Positions 28,911-38,137 are shown, counted from the stretch's first letter. The stretch is 64,000 nt of DNA from CAZJQD01 sp964548165 [NCBI: uncultured bacterium] (GCA_964548165.1 CAZJQD010000019.1:6328-70327); one strand, 5' to 3'. Translations and numbers: made by a program. The notes: a model not told the origin generated them from the sequence alone.

Positions 28911-28929
28911 TTCACCCTCCGTGGTGAAA
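28910..28929 (-). promoter_or_regulatory. Hairpin sequestering a ribosome-binding site
   Basis: TTTCACC and GGTGAAA form a perfect 7-bp inverted repeat with a 6-nt loop. In the minus-strand mRNA the stem and loop cover the GGAGGG Shine-Dalgarno sequence and reach the A of ATG 28910. Confidence 0.5.
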
Positions 28930-29085
28930 ACTTCCTGCTTTCCTTATCGGCAGTGAGGGCCCGGTTTCGCCTCCCGCGGTCGGTACTTTTGTCGGCCCCC
29001 CCGCGCCGGGCTCGGCATGGACCGCGCGGAACGCGCTCAAGTTATCCACATACGGGAGCGCCCTGGCGATTCAGTCTTCGCGGCC

Positions 29086-29116
29086 TTGTGACGCCGGCCG
29101 AACGGCCTCGTATAAT
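29086..29116 (+). promoter_or_regulatory. Promoter of the dNMP-kinase-like gene
   Basis: A perfect TATAAT (29111-29116) lies 19 bases after TTGTGA (29086-29091). It would give a leader of about 67 nt with a Shine-Dalgarno sequence before ATG 29190. Confidence 0.55.
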
Positions 29117-29189
29117 CGAGACACTTTCGCCGGGGGAACTCGAGCGGACCAGTCCGCCACCAGCGTCACGAAACGAGGAGCCACGACCC

Positions 29190-29699
29190 ATGACCATCAT
29201 CCGCTTCGGCATCGCCGGCCGCATGCGCACGGGCAAGACCACCGTCGCCCAATACCTCAAGGACAAGCACGGCTTTCACACGACCGCCTTCGCGGATCCC
29301 ATCAAGGAGATGGCGCGCCTCTGCGGATGGGATGGGGCCAAGGATGAGCGGGGCCGCACGCTCCTGCAGGACATGGGCACGATCGTCCGCAAGTACAACC
29401 CGACCTTCTGGATCGAGAAGATGCTGAAGGACCTGCCGCCCGGCCGACCGGTAGCCGTCGACGACATGAGGCTCATCCGCGAACACGAGGCCCTCGAGGC
29501 GGCCGGAGGATGGCGCACGATCCTCATCCGGCGCGACGGCGGCTTGATTCCTGACGCGCCGGCGGGGACCACCGGTCACGTCACGGAGACCGAGGTCGAT
29601 CGCATCACGCCATGGCGGACCATCGAGAACAACGGGACCTTTGAGGAGCTCTACGCCCGCGTCGAGGAGATTCTCGCCGAGGCTCAAGCCGGCCGCTAG
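29190..29699 (+). CDS. P-loop kinase resembling deoxynucleoside monophosphate kinase
   Basis: The 169-residue protein has the P-loop 'GIAGRMRTGKTTVAQYL' near its N-terminus and 'FADPIKEMARLCGW' typical of phage and bacterial dNMP kinase-like proteins. 'VAVDDMRLIREHEAL' is like their 'DVRF-x-NE' substrate segment. It probably phosphorylates a nucleotide; the substrate is unknown. ATG 29190 has GAGGAG upstream. Its stop overlaps the stop of the convergent BY-kinase gene in a shared CTAG. Confidence 0.75.
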   Translation: MTIIRFGIAGRMRTGKTTVAQYLKDKHGFHTTAFADPIKEMARLCGWDGAKDERGRTLLQDMGTIVRKYNPTFWIEKMLKDLPPGRPVAVDDMRLIREHEALEAAGGWRTILIRRDGGLIPDAPAGTTGHVTETEVDRITPWRTIENNGTFEELYARVEEILAEAQAGR

Positions 29700-31753
29700 G
29701 CCGGCCGTTTCCCCTCGCGCTTCGGCTTCGTGGGGTAGTACGAATAGTAGTAGTAGTAGTAGTTCTTCCCCAGTTCACCTTCAGGCTTGATCTTGTTGAG
29801 GCACGTCCCGATGACGCGGCCGCGCGCATTCTCCAGCTTGGCGCGGGCCCTCACGAGCACGTCGCGAGGCGCCTTGCCCTGGCTGTAGATGAGGAGAGTC
29901 CCGCCGGCGATGCTGGAGAGGATGGTCGCGTCCGCGACGGGGAGCACGGGTGGACTGTCGATGAGGATGGCGTCATACACGGCGCTGAGCTCCCTGAGGA
30001 GCCCCGGCATCCCCATCTTGATGAGTTCCACGGGCTGCCCGGGCAGAGCGCCCGTCGGCATGACGTCGAGATTCTTGATGCTCGTCGGGTAGGCGCAGAC
30101 CTTCCACGGGACCGCGCCCCCCAGGGCCTCGGCCGTCCCCGCGTGCCCGGAGAGCGAGAAGATCTTGGAAACGCCCGGATGGCGCAGGTTGCAATCCATG
30201 GCGAGGACGCGCTTGCCCGAGAGCGCCAGGGCGATCGAGAGATTGGCCACCGACGTCGTCTTGCCCTCCTGGGGTGTCGCCGAAGCCACCAGGAGGACGC
30301 GATGACCGTCGTTGAAGAAGTTGAACTCCAGTGTGGAAGCGATGGCGCGATAGCCCTCGCTCGCCGGATCGCGCGGATGGTAGAAGACAATGGCCCCCGG
30401 GCTACTGGGTTGCGGCGTGCCGGGAACGGAATCCACTTTCCGCGACTTGTCACCCGGGTTCACAAGGATCAGGGGAACCACCCCGAGGACCTTCACACCC
30501 ACGAACTCCTCGATCTCCTCGATCGTGCGAATCGAGGTGTCGAGCGTCTCCAGGAGAAACGCGAAGGCGATGCCCAGCATGAGGCCCAGGGCTATGCCCA
30601 GGGTCTGGTGCGACTGCTCGTTCGGGTAAATTTTCCACGGGGTGGCGGCCGGACCCTGGAGATTGACTCCGCCGCTCTTGGACTGCCGCACGATCTTCTG
30701 CTGTTCGATCCGCTCCCAGAACATCGAGTAGAGCTTGCGGGCCAGGTCGAGCTCCATCGTGAGATTGGCTCGCATGACCTGGTCCTGGGGCAGGTTCGTC
30801 AGCACCGACTCGATCTGCGCCTGTTGCTGTTTCACCAGCGCGAGCTCTCGCTCCTTCTGCAGGAGCGTGGACGAAACCTGGCCTCGATACTGCTCCTGGA
30901 TCTCACCTCGGCGCGACTCGATGGTCCTGTCCAGCCGGGCCAATTCATCGCCGTAGCGCACCGCTTCCGGGTGGTTGTCCATGAACCTCTGGAGGACGGC
31001 CTCACGACGGGACGCCACCTCGTCGCGCTGTCGCATGAGCGAGGCCAGCTCGGGAGCCTGCTCGGGATTCCAGACTCCCCTGCCGGACCGGATCTCGGCG
31101 ACCTGGTCCGCGAGAACAGTGGCGCGAATCGCGAGATCCGATCGCAGGCGCAACTGGGCCGCGAGATCCTCGGAGAAGCCCATGGCGATGCTGCCGGAGC
31201 GGAAGGCGACCATGCGGGCCTCGGCGCTCTCGAGCCGCTTCTTGTACTGGTCTATCCGCTCCTCCAGGAACTTGATGACCTCGTCGTCATTACGCTGGTC
31301 CCAGTCCCGCTCGAGTCGCTGGTAGGCGCGCGCCACGGCATTGGCGTACGCCTGCAACTTGTTGCGATCGGATCCGATGACCGACATGGTGATGATGTTC
31401 GTATTGGGATCGTTGGACGCCCGCGTCATGCTCGTCAGCATGTTGACCTTGGCCTGGACGTCCGCTTCCGATGAGGTCTCGGTGAGTTCACCAAGGTCGC
31501 GTAACGCGGCCTCGAGACAGGCCCGGGACCGCATCTGCTTCATCGCCGTCTCGATGGGATGGCCCTTGTAGTACAGCCAGCGCTCCATCCCCTCCGTGGC
31601 GACAGCTTTGGTCACTTCGACCGATACGTTGGTCTGGTAGCGGGGAACGAGGGAGCCGGACCAGAGATAGACGACGGCGAAGACGGCCAACGTCACGAAG
31701 ACGATGACCCACACCCTGCGTCTCAGGATCCGGACGTAATCCCGAACCCCCAT
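29696..31753 (-). CDS. Wzc/GumC-type polysaccharide co-polymerase with tyrosine-kinase domain
   Basis: The 685-residue inner-membrane protein has a Wzz chain-length domain flanked by two membrane segments (about 15-35 and 385-405), a long periplasmic coiled coil, and a C-terminal bacterial tyrosine kinase. Walker A is 'ATPQEGKTTSVANLSIALA', A' is 'VLAMDCNLRHPG', and Walker B is 'AILIDSPPVLPVADA'. The C-terminal tail has a Tyr cluster, six in a row plus two more, encoded by a TAG-type triplet repeat (29745-29763), which serves as the autophosphorylation tail. It would regulate exopolysaccharide export. No other polysaccharide gene lies nearby. Confidence 0.9.
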   Translation of the reverse strand: MGVRDYVRILRRRVWVIVFVTLAVFAVVYLWSGSLVPRYQTNVSVEVTKAVATEGMERWLYYKGHPIETAMKQMRSRACLEAALRDLGELTETSSEADVQAKVNMLTSMTRASNDPNTNIITMSVIGSDRNKLQAYANAVARAYQRLERDWDQRNDDEVIKFLEERIDQYKKRLESAEARMVAFRSGSIAMGFSEDLAAQLRLRSDLAIRATVLADQVAEIRSGRGVWNPEQAPELASLMRQRDEVASRREAVLQRFMDNHPEAVRYGDELARLDRTIESRRGEIQEQYRGQVSSTLLQKERELALVKQQQAQIESVLTNLPQDQVMRANLTMELDLARKLYSMFWERIEQQKIVRQSKSGGVNLQGPAATPWKIYPNEQSHQTLGIALGLMLGIAFAFLLETLDTSIRTIEEIEEFVGVKVLGVVPLILVNPGDKSRKVDSVPGTPQPSSPGAIVFYHPRDPASEGYRAIASTLEFNFFNDGHRVLLVASATPQEGKTTSVANLSIALALSGKRVLAMDCNLRHPGVSKIFSLSGHAGTAEALGGAVPWKVCAYPTSIKNLDVMPTGALPGQPVELIKMGMPGLLRELSAVYDAILIDSPPVLPVADATILSSIAGGTLLIYSQGKAPRDVLVRARAKLENARGRVIGTCLNKIKPEGELGKNYYYYYYSYYPTKPKREGKRPA

Positions 31754-31897
31754 CTCGTATTCTCTGGCGATGACACGCCCTCCCGGCCCGGACCTGAATG
31801 CATCCTGGTTTCAGGTTATTTTATCGGCGCCCCAGAGGCAAACAATAGCTCAAATCACTCGCGTTAGCGCATCTCGTGGTGGATTAACGGTGTGAGC

Positions 31898-32101
31898 TCA
31901 GGCTTCCTCGGCAATCGACTGGCTGACCCCAAGGGCGCGAAGCACGCTGACCCTGAACTCGTTGGAGGTCTCCGGCTCGATGATGATGGCCTTGTCCGGC
32001 GTCTTGCCGTTATTGGCATAGACCGTCTGGAGCAACTGACCCTGCTCGCGAACCTCGTCGTAGGCCTTGGCACCGGGTATACCGGTAGCGATCCCTGGCA
32101 T
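31898..32101 (-). CDS. Small hypothetical protein
   Basis: The 67-residue open frame starts at ATG 32101 with a good Shine-Dalgarno GGGAGG nine bases upstream. A TAGAAT box about 45 bases upstream supports independent transcription. The sequence has no recognisable domain: an N-terminal Gly/Pro-rich stretch, then 'DKAIIIEPETSNEFRVSVLR' and an Ala/Glu-rich end. It lies between the BY-kinase and the HhH lipoprotein, both on the minus strand. Confidence 0.55.
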   Translation of the reverse strand: MPGIATGIPGAKAYDEVREQGQLLQTVYANNGKTPDKAIIIEPETSNEFRVSVLRALGVSQSIAEEA

Positions 32102-32204
32102 GCTGCTACACCTCCCTGTGAGTCGCGGCCTTCTCTCTATCGCCGCGATGGTTATTCTAGCACGGACTCAGAGTCCTCTGCCAGCCTTGGCGAGGAAAAT
32201 GGGG

Positions 32205-32915
32205 CTAAAACGTCACCTGGTCGCGAACCCCCTCCAAAAGGGCCGGGCCGATACCCGAGACCTTGTCGAGGTCCTCGAGCGACTTGAAGGGGCCGTTTGC
32301 CGTGCGATAGTCGATAATTCTCTGGGCCAGGGCTGGCCCGATGCGCTTGAGCGTGCAGAGCTCCTCGATGCCGGCCCTGTTGACGTTGACCTTGGCGCCG
32401 GCGACGGGTGCGGGCGCGGAACCGCCAGCCGGGGCCGCTCCGGTGGCAGGCGCGCCGCCGGCCGCCGCGGTTGCGGCTTGAGGCACCCCGGCGGCGGGAA
32501 CCGTCTCGGCCACGACCGCGGCGGCGGCGGCACCAAAGTCGATCCCAGCCGCCTTGAACTTCTCGAGCATGGAGGGACCGACGCGCGGTGCCTTGTCGAG
32601 GTCCTCGAAACTGCGAAACGGCCCGTTCTCGTCGCGATACGCGATGATGTTCTCCGCCGTAGCCTGTCCGACCCCCGCGATCTTGTACGCTGCCAGCTCG
32701 TCCGCGGTGACCTCATTGATCTTGATCGGTCCCTCGGGCCGCGGCGCCTCCGGCTCCTCGGCGCGTTCCTCGCCTCGGCCGCCGCGTCTGCCCTCGTTCT
32801 CGCTCTCGTGACCCTCTCCCTCGCGGGCGGCGAGCGACGGGCGCTTCTTCCCGCCGCACGCGGTCACGCTGAGAGCAAGACCCAGGACCAACAACAAGCT
32901 CAAGAACCGCCTCAT
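32205..32915 (-). CDS. Lipoprotein with two ComEA-type helix-hairpin-helix domains
   Basis: The 236-residue protein has a lipoprotein signal with lipobox VTAC (Cys20) followed by a charged Arg/Glu linker. Two HhH domains follow: 'INEVTADELAAYKIAGVGQA...' (about 65-125) and 'VNVNRAGIEELCTLKRIGPA...' (about 175-235). They are separated by an Ala/Pro-rich linker. ComEA-type HhH domains bind double-stranded DNA non-specifically. Lipid anchoring places it outside the inner membrane. AAGGAGT lies before ATG 32915. It is the last gene of the DNA-uptake cluster. Confidence 0.82.
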   Translation of the reverse strand: MRRFLSLLLVLGLALSVTACGGKKRPSLAAREGEGHESENEGRRGGRGEERAEEPEAPRPEGPIKINEVTADELAAYKIAGVGQATAENIIAYRDENGPFRSFEDLDKAPRVGPSMLEKFKAAGIDFGAAAAAVVAETVPAAGVPQAATAAAGGAPATGAAPAGGSAPAPVAGAKVNVNRAGIEELCTLKRIGPALAQRIIDYRTANGPFKSLEDLDKVSGIGPALLEGVRDQVTF

Positions 32916-32973
32916 GAGAACACTCCTTCTTTCCACCACCTGCTGCCTCCGTCTCTTCCCCATCCGTCGATCA

Positions 32974-34221
32974 CTAGAAGTCATCCGTGCCGGGCACCGG
33001 CTGACAATCGCTCCACATCGTCGGCTCGTTCGGCTCGAATCGGCGATACAGCGCCCACTCGCCGCGCTTGGCCGGCTCCCACTGCTCCTCCACGGGCTTG
33101 ACCGGGAACTGCGTCCGGATCGCGAGCCTTTTTCCGTCTGTCCTGTACCAGATGTCTCCCTGCATGTCCGTCCTGAGAAGCAGGGGCAGCGGCTTGATGA
33201 ATGTCTTCCAAGCCTGGATGGCATCCGCGGCCGGGTGACCGAAGACGGGCGGATGACTCGACGTGGAGATATAGCGCGGCTGGACCAGCTTCAACCAGTT
33301 CGGTTCGTCGCTCGTCTTGGACCCGTGATGAGGCGGAAAGTGGATGGTGCTCTGCAACCGCGGGCCCCAGAAGGCCGCGGCCGCCTCTTCCTGCTCCCCC
33401 TCGGCGTCGCCGGCCGAAAGGAAGGAGATCTCGCCGCACTGGATGCGCGTGATCACCGAGTTGTCATTCGACTTGTCACCATCCGCACTGCCGATGCGCC
33501 GGGTCGGACCCAGGATCTGGAAGGCAATGGTCGGGTCCCCCAGGGGATCCTTGCCGATGAGCGTTCCCCCCATGTCGTCGTACGAGACCGCCTCGCCCGT
33601 CTTGGGATCCACCACGGGGTAGAAGGGAATATCGTGTCGGTCCACGGCCTCCAGGAACGCCTGGTAGAAGGCCGCCGGCTTCACCACGCCGGACGTGACG
33701 ACCTTGTGGATCTTCCCCCCGCGTTCGTAGATCCAATCGATGAGATCGGCCATGCCGCCGCCATGGTCGGAGTCGGGGTGCGTGAGGATCAGGATGTCGA
33801 GGTCGTAAATCTGGTGCATCTCGAGAAACGGCATCACGACGTACTTGGTGGCCGCGTACTGGCGCGAATGCGAGTTCTCCGGGAGGCTCCCCTCAGAGCA
33901 ATCGATGAGGATGTTGTATCCCCCGGGCGTATGGATGAACGTCGCGTCTCCCTGGCCCACATCAAGCTGGACGATCGTCAGGACCCCGTCAGGAAAGCGA
34001 TCGGTCTTCTTGAGGCTGAGCCCGCCGGGCTGGCGCCCCCCCATGACGCGGGGCGCGGCGAAATACCAGACCACGGCGGCGATGAGCGCCAGCACGAGGA
34101 GCAGGGCATTGGGTCCAAGACCCTTGCCGCCCGGCGCCGGCCGGGATTGCCGGTAGCGTTCAAAGGCATCCACGTGGGCGTGCCCACCGGCTCCCCCCGA
34201 GGTCGCTCGCGTTCCGCTCAT
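32974..34221 (-). CDS. Membrane-anchored ComEC-like metallo-beta-lactamase protein
   Basis: The 415-residue protein has one N-terminal membrane segment (about 37-57) and then a ComEC/Rec2-type metallo-beta-lactamase domain. Its metal motifs are intact: 'LDVGQGDATFIHTPGG', 'LILTHPDSDHGGG', 'LSAGDAEGEQ' and 'FPPHHGSKTSD'. This family hydrolyses phosphodiester bonds, and in ComEC it is thought to degrade the non-transported strand. The start overlaps the upstream triple-HhH gene stop (ATGA). Together with the degenerate MBL domain of the neighbouring comEC, it is a likely candidate for the working nuclease of DNA uptake. Confidence 0.85.
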   Translation of the reverse strand: MSGTRATSGGAGGHAHVDAFERYRQSRPAPGGKGLGPNALLLVLALIAAVVWYFAAPRVMGGRQPGGLSLKKTDRFPDGVLTIVQLDVGQGDATFIHTPGGYNILIDCSEGSLPENSHSRQYAATKYVVMPFLEMHQIYDLDILILTHPDSDHGGGMADLIDWIYERGGKIHKVVTSGVVKPAAFYQAFLEAVDRHDIPFYPVVDPKTGEAVSYDDMGGTLIGKDPLGDPTIAFQILGPTRRIGSADGDKSNDNSVITRIQCGEISFLSAGDAEGEQEEAAAAFWGPRLQSTIHFPPHHGSKTSDEPNWLKLVQPRYISTSSHPPVFGHPAADAIQAWKTFIKPLPLLLRTDMQGDIWYRTDGKRLAIRTQFPVKPVEEQWEPAKRGEWALYRRFEPNEPTMWSDCQPVPGTDDF

Positions 34222-35072
34222 GGGGCCGTCGCCAGGGGGCGGATCTTGTTGATGAGCGCCGGGCCGACTCCGGCGACCCGATCCAGGTCATCGACGGATG
34301 CGTAGGGTCGCCCCGCGACGATCTTCTCGACCATGGCGGGCCCGACCCCGGGCAGACTGTCCAGCTGTTCCTTCGTGGCCGTGTTCAGGTTGATGAGCGT
34401 CGATGCGGCCGTGCTCCGCGGGGGCGCGGCCAGGACCGCGGCACCGGACTGGTTGCCCACGCGCACGTGAGGGGCCATGGACGCGAACTTCGCATCCCCG
34501 ATGCCGGGCACGTTCCGCAGATCGGCCACGGAGCGATACGGCCGGCCGGCGATGATCTTCTCCGCCATCGAGGGTCCGACCCCTTCGATCTCCTGGAGCT
34601 GTTCGCTCGTGGCGGTGTTCAGATCGATCCCCACACCGGTGGGCGCCGCGGCAGGAGCGGCGGAATCGACGCCGGAGAGCCTGCAGTACTTGGGCAGAAC
34701 CGCCAGCAGGCTCGGCCCCATCCTCGGGATCGCGTCCAGGTCCGCGAAGGACTTGAACGGGCCGTTCTGCTCGCGATACGCGATGACGGCCGCGGCCATC
34801 GAGGGGCCGAATCGCGGGATCGTCCTCATCTCCTCGATGGTGGCCGTGTTCAAGTCGACCTTCAGGGTCTCCTCCAGCTTCGCCCGCTCCTCCTCCGTCA
34901 GCATCTCGACCCCGATCGATCGGAGACCGGACGTGTCCCGATCGAGGACCGCGGTCTCGATGCGCGGCGGCCGATCGGGCTTCTCGGGGATGAAGGCGAG
35001 AATGCCGCCCCCGGCCGCCAGGGTCACGAGCTCGAGGATGAGCACCGTCTTCTGGGTATTGCTCCAGCTCAC
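34218..35072 (-). CDS. Membrane-anchored protein with three ComEA-type helix-hairpin-helix units
   Basis: The 284-residue protein has one N-terminal membrane segment (about 8-28), then three HhH units. These begin 'VDLNTATIEEMRTIPRFGPS', 'IDLNTATSEQLQEIEGVGPS' and 'INLNTATKEQLDSLPGVGPA', spaced by Ala/Pro-rich linkers. Ordinary ComEA has one unit. The protein probably binds incoming double-stranded DNA at the outer face of the inner membrane. GTG 35072 overlaps the comEC stop (GTGA), and its own stop overlaps the MBL gene start, so translation is tightly coupled. Confidence 0.85.
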   Translation of the reverse strand: MSWSNTQKTVLILELVTLAAGGGILAFIPEKPDRPPRIETAVLDRDTSGLRSIGVEMLTEEERAKLEETLKVDLNTATIEEMRTIPRFGPSMAAAVIAYREQNGPFKSFADLDAIPRMGPSLLAVLPKYCRLSGVDSAAPAAAPTGVGIDLNTATSEQLQEIEGVGPSMAEKIIAGRPYRSVADLRNVPGIGDAKFASMAPHVRVGNQSGAAVLAAPPRSTAASTLINLNTATKEQLDSLPGVGPAMVEKIVAGRPYASVDDLDRVAGVGPALINKIRPLATAP

Positions 35073-38000
35073 GGAATTTCCCTCTGCCGCTGATCCGCGC
35101 CCTCGCCGCCGGCCGCGTCCTCGTCGGGAATCCCCGGGGCCTTCAGCGAGCCGATCATCGTCTCCACCGCCAGCTCGTCCCGCCCGTCCGACGTCATCAG
35201 GACGGCGCCGTGTCGATCGGTCCGAGCCACCGTCAGCCCCCACTCTTCCAGCTTCCCGGCGAGCCGGTCCACCCCGGCAGAGACGTCGCTGGCGAAGAGC
35301 TGGCGATGAGACAAAAAGGAATCGCGATAGGACATCTTCTCGGTCCGACCGCCGCCGGCGGCGCGCGGCGGCTTGAGCGCGCTGGACCAGCCCGTCGACA
35401 TCACGGCAAGGCGCGGCTCGCGGGCCTCGGGAAGCGTGGTCTTGTAGAAGAGGTCGATGTCGACCCTGGGGGAGGCGTGCGCGGGCACGACGACCACATT
35501 CGACGCCAGCAGATCCTCCGGAAGTCTCAGCAACTCCCGGATCCCGTCCTCGGTGATGTCCGACGGCAGGAGAAAACTATGCTTGCCATAGCGAACGAGC
35601 AGGACGAGCGAGTTGTTGTTGGTGGGCTGCAAGGGATAGTCGGGGCTGGGATGGAGCGCGATCAGCTCGAACTTCCCGCCCTCCCCTTCCTCCTGCCAGA
35701 GCACCATTCCCGCCTTCGCCAGGAAGTGCTCGGGAGGGCCGAAATCGGTCACGATGCTCGTCGGCGAGAGCGGAAGCAATTCCAGGAATCGCCAGATGCC
35801 CCAGGGCTGGTTGAGCCGATCCGTGAGCTCGCCGAGAAGAAAGACGGCGTCCTCGAAATCGGAATTCCGGTCGTTCTCCGCCGCGTCCGCGCCCACGGCG
35901 TGGGCGACCGTCGATTGGAATTGATCCGGGTCGCTCGTGTCCCAGTCCCAGACCGGGACCACGCTGAAGAAGCGGCGGACCGGAAATATCTTGAAGATGC
36001 CGGAGAGCCCGCCGAAATCCTCGGGCGAGGTATTCGTCATGATGACAGCGTCGATGCGGCCGATGCGCTGTTTCAGGAGATACTGGGCCACCGTGCGCTC
36101 GCCGGTGTTCCATCCGGTGCGGTAATCGCTGGGTCCCCCGTCGACGATGATCTGCGCCCCGCTGGGCGTCTGGATGTGAATGGCCTGTCCGTAGCGCACG
36201 GAAAGAACGTTCACATGGAGCTTGCCGTCGAGGGTGGCCGGCCAGAAACCCCAGACGCAGACTGCCGAGACCACGGCAAAGCCGCCGCCGAGCGTGGCCA
36301 GGCACTGCATGCGCCGCCGCGCGCCGCCGATGCCCATGATGAGGTCGTAGTAGAGAATCCGCGCCAGCCGGACGATCGGTTTATTGGCGACGAATACACC
36401 CAGGAGGAAGTAGTAGGCCGCGATCATCCGGGGCGTCATGGTCTGGGTGAAGGGAAACGGCATGACCACGGTCGAGATGTGAGCCACCCAGAGGAAGAAC
36501 CAGATGGCGATGTAATTGGCGGCGTTGAGAACGAGCGCCAGGTAGAGCCCGACGTAGGGGATGAGCCCCAGGATGCAGGCGAAGATGCCGAGCTGCACGA
36601 TGATGCCGATGAGCGGGATCGCGACGAAGTTGGCCAGCGGTCCCGCGATCGACATGCGACAGAAGTAGTAGGCCGAGAGCGGACCCATCATGCCCAGCTG
36701 AATGGCGAACTGGGCGGCGATGAACTGCTGGATCCACGTGGGCATCTTCTGCCAGCCGGGCACGAACTTGAGGATGCGCTCGACGGGAGGCGTGATGAGC
36801 CCCAGCGACAGCACGGCCATGAACGAGAGCGCGAAGGCGGGCTGGATCAGCCACTTGGGGTTCTGCCCGAGAATGACGAGGCCTGATACGCCTATCGCGA
36901 GGAGCAGGGATGCCCGGAATGAGGCTCCCAGGTAGACATAGGTGAGCACCACGAGCGAGTTCATGATGCCGGCGCGCGTCGAAGACGGGGCGGCGCCGGT
37001 GATGAGCACGAAGATCATCAGCCCCAGGACGATGAAGGGAGCAAAGACCTTGGGGGGCAGCTTGAGGATCGAGAAGAGGCCCCAGAGTGCTCCGGCGATG
37101 ATCGTCACGTGGAGGCCCGAGACCGCCAGCACGTGGCTGGTTCCGGACCAGCGGAATTGATCGAGGATGTATTGCCGGAGATCGGGGGTCTCCGCGATCG
37201 CATCGGGATCGTCCGGATCGGCGCCCGCGGGCAGTTCCGGCGCCTCTTCGAACATCGTCCGCACGCCGTCGAGGCCGCGGCGGGATCCCAGCGTGACGCC
37301 GGCCAGGAACGCCGATTCCGGGAAGGGAACCGTCGCCTTGATGACGCCGAGCATCTGCTGCTTGAGGTTGAGCGAGAGTTCCGTCAGGAAGGCTCCCTCT
37401 TCCGTGTCGTCGATGATCTTGAGCGGAGGATTGTTGTTGTTCCAGAAGGGGATCGAGGCCTGGGCGTAGACATCCTTGTCCGTGTTGAAGGTCTCGGCAT
37501 CGAACAAGCCGGGGTTGTCCGCGCTCCTGAACGTCTGGAACTGCGCCTCGACCTCGATGATGTACCCGTACGCCGCGAGATCGGTCAGCGTAGTGAAGGC
37601 CTCCTCCCATTCCCGATCGAACGTGCGGAATTTCTGGGAGGGTCTCAGGAAGACCATGACGTTCCCGCCGCTCACCGAGAAGATCTTGCCGGTCCCCGGA
37701 TCCGGCTCGACCTCGTAGGGCTCGATGATCAGCGCCAGTACGCCCGGCTTGCCCAGGGCCGGCCGATACTCGGGCTCGGCCACGATCTTGCCGACGATGC
37801 GCGTCGTCTGCTTGATGTCGGCGTCCGGGAACTCCTCGAGGATGGCGCGGATGTGATTACTCTCCGCCTCGGGATCGAAAGGCGGAATGTAGGCGCGCTC
37901 GATAAAGCGGCCGGTTCCCAGGGTGACCGCGCAGAGCGCTATGCCGGAGTAGACCATCCAGTTGCGGATACGTCCCATGCCCTGGTCCTGGGCGATGCCC

Positions 38001-38137
38001 AGGCCCCAGCCCACCAGGCCCAGCAGAACGGCGGCGATGTAGAGGGGCCAGACCCACTCGTACGGTGGATCGAATGCCGTTCCCAGCGCCACGCCTCCGA
38101 CGAAGGCGTAGCAGAAGAGTTGCAGGCGCTGGCGCAT
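35069..38137 (-). CDS. comEC: ComEC/Rec2 family DNA-uptake channel with a degenerate MBL domain
   Basis: The 1022-residue protein has an N-terminal OB-like DUF4131 region, a multi-helix Competence domain (about 290-590, 'TSHVLAVSGLHVTIIAGAL' and 'GAAPSSTRAGIMNS') and a C-terminal beta-lactamase-like domain. The Competence domain forms the inner-membrane channel for single-stranded DNA. In the C-terminal domain the usual THPHADHIGG motif is replaced by 'TNTSPEDFGG' (36010-36042), and the later PHHGS by 'PAHAS', so the metal site is lost although the fold is recognisable. ATG 38137 overlaps the small upstream gene stop (ATGA). It is the centre of a five-gene cluster. Confidence 0.93.
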   Translation of the reverse strand: MRQRLQLFCYAFVGGVALGTAFDPPYEWVWPLYIAAVLLGLVGWGLGIAQDQGMGRIRNWMVYSGIALCAVTLGTGRFIERAYIPPFDPEAESNHIRAILEEFPDADIKQTTRIVGKIVAEPEYRPALGKPGVLALIIEPYEVEPDPGTGKIFSVSGGNVMVFLRPSQKFRTFDREWEEAFTTLTDLAAYGYIIEVEAQFQTFRSADNPGLFDAETFNTDKDVYAQASIPFWNNNNPPLKIIDDTEEGAFLTELSLNLKQQMLGVIKATVPFPESAFLAGVTLGSRRGLDGVRTMFEEAPELPAGADPDDPDAIAETPDLRQYILDQFRWSGTSHVLAVSGLHVTIIAGALWGLFSILKLPPKVFAPFIVLGLMIFVLITGAAPSSTRAGIMNSLVVLTYVYLGASFRASLLLAIGVSGLVILGQNPKWLIQPAFALSFMAVLSLGLITPPVERILKFVPGWQKMPTWIQQFIAAQFAIQLGMMGPLSAYYFCRMSIAGPLANFVAIPLIGIIVQLGIFACILGLIPYVGLYLALVLNAANYIAIWFFLWVAHISTVVMPFPFTQTMTPRMIAAYYFLLGVFVANKPIVRLARILYYDLIMGIGGARRRMQCLATLGGGFAVVSAVCVWGFWPATLDGKLHVNVLSVRYGQAIHIQTPSGAQIIVDGGPSDYRTGWNTGERTVAQYLLKQRIGRIDAVIMTNTSPEDFGGLSGIFKIFPVRRFFSVVPVWDWDTSDPDQFQSTVAHAVGADAAENDRNSDFEDAVFLLGELTDRLNQPWGIWRFLELLPLSPTSIVTDFGPPEHFLAKAGMVLWQEEGEGGKFELIALHPSPDYPLQPTNNNSLVLLVRYGKHSFLLPSDITEDGIRELLRLPEDLLASNVVVVPAHASPRVDIDLFYKTTLPEAREPRLAVMSTGWSSALKPPRAAGGGRTEKMSYRDSFLSHRQLFASDVSAGVDRLAGKLEEWGLTVARTDRHGAVLMTSDGRDELAVETMIGSLKAPGIPDEDAAGGEGADQRQREIP

